The notes beneath the pieces are model-generated. The model made no database searches and had not been told where the DNA came from. It was given only the letters and a program-made list of their open reading frames with translations. Positions 6,585-13,100 of a stretch of DNA of 18,429 nucleotides are shown here, piece after piece. Numbering within the stretch: the stretch's first letter is position 1; the number at the start of each line of letters is the position of its first letter. Position numbers and translations under genes: made by a program. Origin of the DNA: Pseudomonadota bacterium (lineage in GTDB: Bacteria; Pseudomonadota; Gammaproteobacteria; Burkholderiales; Burkholderiaceae_C); assembly GCA_023396625.1 (NCBI GenBank), contig JAEWVY010000209.1, positions 1-18,429 on the forward strand. The letters run 5' to 3'.

Positions 6585-7337
6585 ATGAGACTGGCGCTGC
6601 TTTCCGACATTCATGCCAATCTCCAGGCTTTCGAAGCCTGCGTGGCGCATGCCCGGGCACAGGGAGCTCGGCGATTTGCCTTGCTGGGAGACCTGGTGGG
6701 GTACGGTGCCGAGCCGGCGCAGGTGCTGGAGCGGGTCATGACACTGGCCCGGGACGGCGCGATCGTTCTCAAGGGCAACCATGACGCGATGGCGCTGTGC
6801 CCGCCGGAAGGCGTGAAGGCGGTGGGCGAGGCCACCGCCGCATGGACCCACCAGCAACTCGACCCGGCGCAGCGGCAGTATTTGTCGGAACTGCCCTTGG
6901 TCAAACATGTGGAGGATCTGCTGCTGGTTCACGCCAGTGCCGACGCGCCGGAGAAGTGGCGCTATGTCGAAGACGAACGCAGTGCCGGCGCCAGCCTCGA
7001 TGCGGCGTTGACGCAGGCCGGTGTGCGGTACGTGTTCGGGGGGCACGTTCATCATCAGTCGTTGTATTACCGTGGTACGGGGCGAAGCCTGATGCGATTC
7101 CGGCCCACTCCGGGCGTGGCGGTGCCCATGCCTCGGCACCGGCACTGGGTCGCCACCATCGGTTCGGTGGGTCAACCGCGCGACGGCGATGCCCGAGCCA
7201 TGTATGCCCTGTTCGACATGGCTGCGGCACAGTTGACTTTCCATCGCGTGGCCTATGACCATCACGCGGCGGCGGCGGCCATCCGGCGCGCCGGTTTGCC
7301 GGAATTTTTCGCGCAGCGGCTGGAGGAAGGGCGATGA
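6585..7337 (+). CDS. Calcineurin-like metallophosphoesterase
   Basis: A 250-residue predicted hydrolase with every binuclear-metal motif of the calcineurin-like family: D8-x-H10-x-N12 (SDIHAN), GD36 (LLGDLVGYG), GNHD (64-67), H116 (LVHAS) and GGHVHH (152-157). These residues normally bind Fe, Mn or Zn and hydrolyse phosphomonoesters or diesters. The N-terminal lysine/arginine-poor sequence MRLALLSDIHAN indicates a cytoplasmic enzyme. The start is supported by AAGGAA at 6575-6580. Its stop overlaps the kinase start (ATGA 7334-7337), so the two are translationally coupled. Inference: it may remove phosphate placed by the kinase, or act on a nucleotide; the sequence alone cannot decide. Confidence 0.92.
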   Translation: MRLALLSDIHANLQAFEACVAHARAQGARRFALLGDLVGYGAEPAQVLERVMTLARDGAIVLKGNHDAMALCPPEGVKAVGEATAAWTHQQLDPAQRQYLSELPLVKHVEDLLLVHASADAPEKWRYVEDERSAGASLDAALTQAGVRYVFGGHVHHQSLYYRGTGRSLMRFRPTPGVAVPMPRHRHWVATIGSVGQPRDGDARAMYALFDMAAAQLTFHRVAYDHHAAAAAIRRAGLPEFFAQRLEEGR

Positions 7338-8797
7338 AGGTGATGGAGCCTGGCGAGTCGCTCGACGGATTCGTGATCGAGGAATGCATGCACTCCGGCG
7401 GCATGGCGCACATCTACCGCGTGCACTACGCCGACGGCCGGCGCGACCCCGGCTTCCCCATGGTGATGAAGGTGCCGCGCATGACACCCGGCGACGGCGC
7501 TGAAAACATCGTCAGCTTCGAGGTCGAGCACCAGATCATGCAGGTGCTCACCGGCAACCACGTGCCCCGGTTCGTGGCCGCGGGCGACCTGACCCATGTG
7601 CCCTACCTGGTCATGGAGTATGTTGAAGGCCGGACGCTGGACCACTGGCTGGAGCAGGAGGAGCCTCTGAGTGCGGACACCCTTGCCCATCTGGGCGCTG
7701 CCATGGCGCATGCGGTGCACAGCCTGCACAAGCAGAACGCCGTGCACCTGGACCTCAAGCCCGCCAACGTGCTGATCCGCCCGGACGGCAGGGCGGTTCT
7801 GCTGGACTTCGGTCTGTCCTGCCACGCGCACTATCCCGACCTGCTGGCCGAGCAGCTGCGCAAGGCGGTGGGCTCGCCCACCTGGATTTCTCCCGAGCAG
7901 GTGGTGGGCGTGCGTGGCGACCCGCGCAGCGACATCTTTGCCGTGGGCGTGATGCTGTACGAACTGGCCACGGGCAAGACGCCGTTCGGCACGCCCCAGA
8001 CCGAGGGTGGCCTGCGCCAGCGCCTGTGGATGGATCCCCGGCCCCCGCGCATGCTGCGAGCGGACCTGCCCGAGTGGCTGCAGGAAGTGTTGCTGCGCTG
8101 CCTGGAGCCCGTGGCCGCCAACCGCTACCCTTCGGCCGCGCACCTGGCGTTCGACCTGACGCACCCGGAGCAGGTGAAGGTCACCGAGCGCGGGCGCAAG
8201 CTGCAGGGCACCGGTTTCTGGACGCACTTCAAGCGCTGGCTACGGGCCGCGGGCATGCACTACCAACCCAGCCCGATCCCCGCGCAGCAGGTGGAGGACG
8301 TGCCCATCGTGATGGTCGCCGTGCCGCACAAGGACGTGACCGACGCCACGCTGTATTCGCTGCGCCAGGCCGTGGCGCGTTCGCTGGGCATCCGGCCCGG
8401 CGCGCGCCTGGCCTGCGTGACCGTCATTTCACCCGGGGAAACCTCTGCGTCCAGCGACGAACACAGCGAGACACAGGTACACCGGCGGTATCTTGCGATG
8501 ATGCGGCAGTGGGCCCAGCCGCTGGATCTGGACAACCACCAAACCTCCTACCATGTGCTGGAATCCACCGACGTGGCCCGCGCGTTGCTGCGTTACGCGG
8601 AAGGCAACCAGGTCACCATGATCGTCATGGGCGCGGCCACGCACGGGGTGCAGATGCAGCGCTTCGTGGCCACCGTGCCGATCAAGGTGGCCATGGAGGC
8701 GCCGTGCACCGTGATCCTGGTGAAGCAGTCGCTGCCTTTCGAGGCGCTGGTGGATCGCAGGATGCAGGAAAAAATCGAGCGCGACGCGCCCTTCTGA
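7334..8797 (+). CDS. Ser/Thr protein kinase fused to a C-terminal universal-stress (UspA) domain
   Basis: A 487-residue soluble two-domain protein. The kinase domain covers about residues 10-275: glycine-loop region SGGMAHIY (20-27), ATP-anchoring Lys45 in VMKVPR, helix-C Glu62 or Glu64, hinge VMEYVEG (92-98), catalytic loop HLDLKPANV (137-145), DFG (157-159), WISPE (183-187, in place of APE) and DPRSDIFAVGVMLYELATGKTPF. The loop is HLD rather than HRD, so it is a non-RD kinase. After a basic linker, residues about 305-467 form a UspA-like domain: VPIVMVAVPHKD at its start, and VTMIVMGAATHG...VATVPIKV...APCTVILVK at its end. No transmembrane helix is present. It is coupled to the phosphoesterase by ATGA and convergent with the downstream gene, three bases apart. 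Confidence 0.92.
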   Translation: MKVMEPGESLDGFVIEECMHSGGMAHIYRVHYADGRRDPGFPMVMKVPRMTPGDGAENIVSFEVEHQIMQVLTGNHVPRFVAAGDLTHVPYLVMEYVEGRTLDHWLEQEEPLSADTLAHLGAAMAHAVHSLHKQNAVHLDLKPANVLIRPDGRAVLLDFGLSCHAHYPDLLAEQLRKAVGSPTWISPEQVVGVRGDPRSDIFAVGVMLYELATGKTPFGTPQTEGGLRQRLWMDPRPPRMLRADLPEWLQEVLLRCLEPVAANRYPSAAHLAFDLTHPEQVKVTERGRKLQGTGFWTHFKRWLRAAGMHYQPSPIPAQQVEDVPIVMVAVPHKDVTDATLYSLRQAVARSLGIRPGARLACVTVISPGETSASSDEHSETQVHRRYLAMMRQWAQPLDLDNHQTSYHVLESTDVARALLRYAEGNQVTMIVMGAATHGVQMQRFVATVPIKVAMEAPCTVILVKQSLPFEALVDRRMQEKIERDAPF

Positions 8798-8799
8798 AC

Positions 8800-9909
8800 C
8801 TATCGCCTGAACTTGCCGTCCGCGTTCACGATGGACAGGTCGGCGAAGTCCAGTCCCGTGTGGTCGGTCGGGCTGTAGCTCAATTCGAGCCCGCCCAGAT
8901 TGAAACCTTCCATGCTCTCCAGGGCGCTGATGAGCTTGGCCCGATTCGGGAGAGGGCCGGCGCGCCGCAGTGCTTCCACCAGCACTTTGGCGCTGGCAAA
9001 GCCCTCCAATACCGCTGGCGAAAGCTCAAAGTTGCTCTGCTGCCGAGCCAAGTCCTGGGCTTCCTTGACCATGGGGTACGACGCAGCGCGTTCCGAGGGC
9101 AGCACCTGCGTGATGATGATGCCACGCCCGGCCTGTCCCAACAGCTTGACGAAGCCTGCGGAGGCGTTGTTGGACAGCGTGACCACTTGCACGGATGAAC
9201 CCGCCGCGCGCAGGGCTTTCACGCCGTCGGCCACTGCGGTGCCCGAGCCTATCCAGATGACTGCCTGCGGGTTGGCCTGGATCAGTCCCGCCACCAGGCT
9301 GGCGTGATCAGGTTTGTCGCGATTGAACTTCAACACGGTCACCGGTTTCAAGGCCGCCTTGTCCAGGCCCTGCTGCGTGCCTTCCAGGCCGTCCCGCCCG
9401 AAGGAGTCGTCCACGTGCACGACAGCGATTCGGTTGATGCCCACGGTGGCCAGGTGCTCCACAGCCTTCTGCGCCTCGCGCTGGTAGCTGGATCGCACGT
9501 TGAACACCTGGCGTATGACGGGGTGATGCAGCACCATGGCGCCGGTGGAGGGGCCGATCAGCGCCACATCATGCTTGGCAAGAAGCGGCAGCATGGCCTC
9601 GGTGTGCGGCGTGCCCCGGTTCATGAACATCGCCAGGACCTTTTTCTCCTCGATCAGGACGCGGGCGTTTTCCGTGGCGAGCTTGACATCGAATTTGTCA
9701 TCCAGGGTCAGCAGTTCGATTTTTTCTCCCCGTATCCCCCCCTTCGCGTTGATGCTGTCCAGATACAACCTGGCGCCGGCCATGGATTCCCTGACGGTGG
9801 CCGCGACGGCGCCTGTGACACCGACCGTCTGACCGATCAGGATCTGGGCGTGAGCACCGGATGCAAGAAAAGCAGCCAAAAATAGGGCAAGACGGCGGAA
9901 CGTGTTCAT
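8800..9909 (-). CDS. ABC-type periplasmic substrate-binding protein (LivK-like, Peripla_BP_6)
   Basis: A 369-residue exported protein. The signal peptide is residues 1-21 (basic MNTFRR, hydrophobic LALFLAAFLA, cleavage after AHA). The mature protein starts ILIGQTVGVTG and shows the leucine-binding-protein-like fold: NAKGGIRGEKIELLTLDDKF, a hinge region with ALIGPSTGAMV, NRIAVVHVDDSFGRDGLEG, and late FASAKVLVEAL. Family members capture branched-chain amino acids, aromatics or amides and hand them to a membrane permease. No permease or ATPase gene is nearby, so it is an orphan. CTCCT at 9917-9921 (AGGAG on the coding strand) lies seven bases upstream of its ATG. Confidence 0.93.
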   Translation of the reverse strand: MNTFRRLALFLAAFLASGAHAQILIGQTVGVTGAVAATVRESMAGARLYLDSINAKGGIRGEKIELLTLDDKFDVKLATENARVLIEEKKVLAMFMNRGTPHTEAMLPLLAKHDVALIGPSTGAMVLHHPVIRQVFNVRSSYQREAQKAVEHLATVGINRIAVVHVDDSFGRDGLEGTQQGLDKAALKPVTVLKFNRDKPDHASLVAGLIQANPQAVIWIGSGTAVADGVKALRAAGSSVQVVTLSNNASAGFVKLLGQAGRGIIITQVLPSERAASYPMVKEAQDLARQQSNFELSPAVLEGFASAKVLVEALRRAGPLPNRAKLISALESMEGFNLGGLELSYSPTDHTGLDFADLSIVNADGKFRR

Positions 9910-9986
9910 CTCAGGGCTCCTGACGAAAGGGCAAGGGTACTCTGGCTGGGTGACGGCGGCATTCGTGTAACTACGTAAGCTGGCGC

Positions 9987-10037
9987 CTGCCCTGACGCCT
10001 GCGATCGACCTTCAACCCACTGAGGGCTTCAGGGCAG
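9987..10037. repeat. Long-spaced perfect inverted repeat upstream of uvrA
   Basis: CTGCCCTGA at 9987-9995 is the exact inverse complement of TCAGGGCAG at 10029-10037, with 33 bases between. It lies in the divergent intergenic region between the binding-protein gene and uvrA. It could be a looping operator pair or an RNA stem; no matching known site was recognised. Confidence 0.4.
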
Positions 10038-10050
10038 ACAAACAGATGGC

Positions 10051-10063
10051 GTTCAAGTTGAAC
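10051..10063. promoter_or_regulatory. Palindrome in the uvrA upstream region, possible operator
   Basis: GTTCAA-G-TTGAAC is a perfect 6-base inverted repeat around one base, 38 bases before the first uvrA ATG. It does not match the E. coli-type LexA box (CTGT-N8-ACAG). A role as a regulator site is inferred only from its position. Confidence 0.25.
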
Positions 10064-10097
10064 AGACGTGGCCGGCCAGAACGGGGCGATGTGTCCC

Positions 10098-10103
10098 TAG
10101 AAT
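10098..10103 (+). promoter_or_regulatory. Possible -10 element (TAGAAT) at the uvrA start
   Basis: TAGAAT matches TATAAT at five of six positions and overlaps the first ATG of uvrA (10102). No good -35 lies 17 bases upstream. If real, transcription would begin near 10110 and translation at ATG 10132. Confidence 0.2.
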
Positions 10104-13100
10104 GTCTGCCCTGCCCTCGAAAGCCCCTTCCATGACCCAAGGACTGATACGCATCCGCGGCGCACGCCAGCACAACCTGAAGAACCTGGATCTGGACATC
10201 CGCACCGGCGAGCTGACGGTGGTCACCGGCCCCAGCGGTTCGGGCAAGTCCAGCCTGGTGTTCGACACCCTGTTCGCCGAGGGCCAGCGCCGTTATGTGG
10301 AAACGTTTTCCGCCTACGCGCGCCAGTTTCTCGACCGCATGGACAAACCGGCGGTGGACAGGCTCGACGGGGTGCCGCCCGCCATCGCCATCGATCAGAC
10401 CAACCCGGTTCGCAGTTCGCGCTCCACCGTGGGCACGATGACCGAACTCAACGACCACCTGAAATTGCTGTTCGCGCGCGCGGGCGACCTGTTCGACAGG
10501 GTGACGGCGTCCCTGGTGCGGCACGACGTACCGGACAGCATCTATGCGGAGCTGCGGGTTCGGGCCGGAACGGACGATCCCCGATTGGTCGTGACGTTTC
10601 CGGTCGAACTCCCGGGCGGGACCAGCGACGAGGAACTTGCGCAGTGGCTTTCGGCCAGCGGCTTCACCCGCGTGCAGGCCCAGCGCGAGGTGGCCACGCC
10701 GACCGGGCCGCGAAAGCTGCTGGACGTCGTGGCTGACCGATTTCGCCTGGGGGGCGTGGAGCGGGCGCGGGCCATCGAGGCGATCGAGGTGGCGCTCCGG
10801 CGCGGCGGCGGGCGGCTCAGCGTGCACCGTCTGCGCGACGGGGAGGACGCGGAGGTCTGGCGTTTCTCCAGTGGGCTGCATTGCCCCGAGAGTGACCTGC
10901 GCTATGCCGAGCCGATTCCGTCGATGTTTTCGTTCAATTCGGCGGTGGGCGCCTGTGAAACCTGTCGGGGGTTCGGCCGGGTGATCGGCGTGGACTACGG
11001 GCTGGTCATCCCCGACGAAAGGCTGACACTGCGCGCCGGGGCGATCAAGCCGCTGCAGACGCCCGCATGGAAGGAGGCCCAGGACGACCTGATGCGCCAC
11101 GCCGAGGCTGCCGGCATTCCCCGGGATACCCCCTGGAGCCGTCTCACGCCCGAGCAGCGTCACTGGGTGATCGATGGCTCGCCGAACTGGAACGGCAAAT
11201 GGAACCAGCAATGGTATGGCGTGAAGCGTTTCTTCGGCTACCTGGAAACCAAGGCCTACAAGATGCATATCCGGGTGTTGCTGTCGCGTTACCGCAGCTA
11301 CACCACCTGCCCCTCGTGCAACGGCGCGCGGCTCAAGACCGACAGCCTGCTCTGGCGCATCGGCAGCAAGGAGGACGCCGACGCGGTGCTGGCGCCTTCC
11401 GGGCGGTTCATGCCCCAGGGCGTGTCGTGGAGTCGCGCCGAGCTCGAAGCCTTGCCCGGCCTGTGCCTGCACGACCTGATGCTGCTGCCCATCGACAAGC
11501 TGCGGCAGTTCTTCGAGCGCCTGACATCCGTTCGCCCCGAGCCCGTTGAGGGGCTCGCGTCCCCGTCGGCCACCCCAGCCCGCTCCGGCGACGCGCAGGC
11601 CCTCAAGCTGCTGTTCGAGGAAATCACCACGCGCCTGAAGTACCTGAGCAACGTGGGCATCGGCTACCTCACGCTGGACCGGCAAAGCCGCACGCTGAGT
11701 GGCGGCGAGGTGCAGCGCATCAACCTCACCACGGCGCTGGGCACCTCGCTGGTGAACACGCTGTTCGTGCTGGACGAGCCCAGCATCGGCCTGCATCCGC
11801 GCGACATGAACCGCATCATCGACGCCATGCAGCGCCTGCGCGACGCCGGTAACACCCTGGTGGTGGTGGAGCACGACCCCGCCGTGATGCTGGCGGCCGA
11901 CCGCATGCTCGACATGGGCCCCGGGCCGGGCGAGCGCGGCGGGCAGATCGTGTTCGACGGCACGCCGGACGAACTGCGCCGGGCGGACACGCTGACCGGT
12001 GCCTACCTCGGGGGGCGAAAACAGATCGGCATGGGCTTCAGGCGCATGGTGACCGAGGCCACCCCGCGGCTGATTCTCGAAGGCGCGCGCGAGCACAACC
12101 TGCGGAATGTGTCGGTGGAGTTTCCGCTGCAGCGACTGGTCACCGTGACCGGCGTCAGCGGCTCCGGCAAGTCCAGCCTGATCCAGGATGTGCTGGCGCC
12201 CGCGTTGTTGCGCCACTTCGGCAAGGCCACCGAAACGCCCGGCGCGCACGACCGGCTGCTGGGGGCCGACCATCTGGCCGACGTGGTGTTCGTGGACCAG
12301 TCGCCCATCGGCAAGACCGCCCGCTCCAACCCCGTGAGCTACGTGGGCGCGTGGGATGCCCTGCGCGAGATCTTCGCCAACGCGCCGCTGGCGCGCCAGC
12401 GCGGCTACACCGCCAGCAAGTTCAGCTTCAACAGCGGCGACGGCCGCTGCCCCACCTGCGGCGGCTCGGGCTTCGAGCATGTGGAAATGCAGTTCCTGAG
12501 CGACGTGTACCTGCGCTGCCCCGACTGCGACGGCAAGCGTTACCGTCCCGAAATCCTGGAGGTCAGGATCGAGCGCCTCGCTCGCAGCTTCAGCGTGGCC
12601 GACGTGCTGGACCTCACGGTCAGCGAGGCGGTGGCCCAGTTCGCCAACGACCGGGAGGTGGTCCGTGCCCTGCAGCCCATTGTGGACGTGGGCCTGGAAT
12701 ATGTGAAACTGGGGCAGCCCGTACCCACCTTGTCGGGGGGCGAGGCGCAGCGGCTCAAGCTCGCAGGCTTCCTGGCCGAAGCGGCAAAAACGGGCAGCGC
12801 CAGCCGCCAACCCATGGCGCGCAAAGGCACGCTGTTTCTCTTCGACGAACCCACCACGGGCCTACACTTCGACGACATCGCCAAGCTCATGCGCGCCCTG
12901 CGCAAGCTGCTCGATGCCGGGCACTCCCTCATCGTGATCGAGCACAACCTGGACGTGATCCGCGCCAGCGACTGGTTGATCGACCTTGGCCCCGAAGGGG
13001 GCGACGCCGGCGGCTGCATCGTGGCGGAGGGCCCGCCCGAGGATCTCCGGCAGCACCCTGCCTCGCACACCGGTGCCGCGCTGCGCGCGTACGAGCAAGC

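Noticed and set aside
10012..12810. A 932-residue antisense open frame opposite the first half of uvrA
   Set aside because: It is a shadow of high-GC codon use: His/Gln/Gly/Arg/Ala-rich, no domain, and it mirrors the third-position bias of uvrA.
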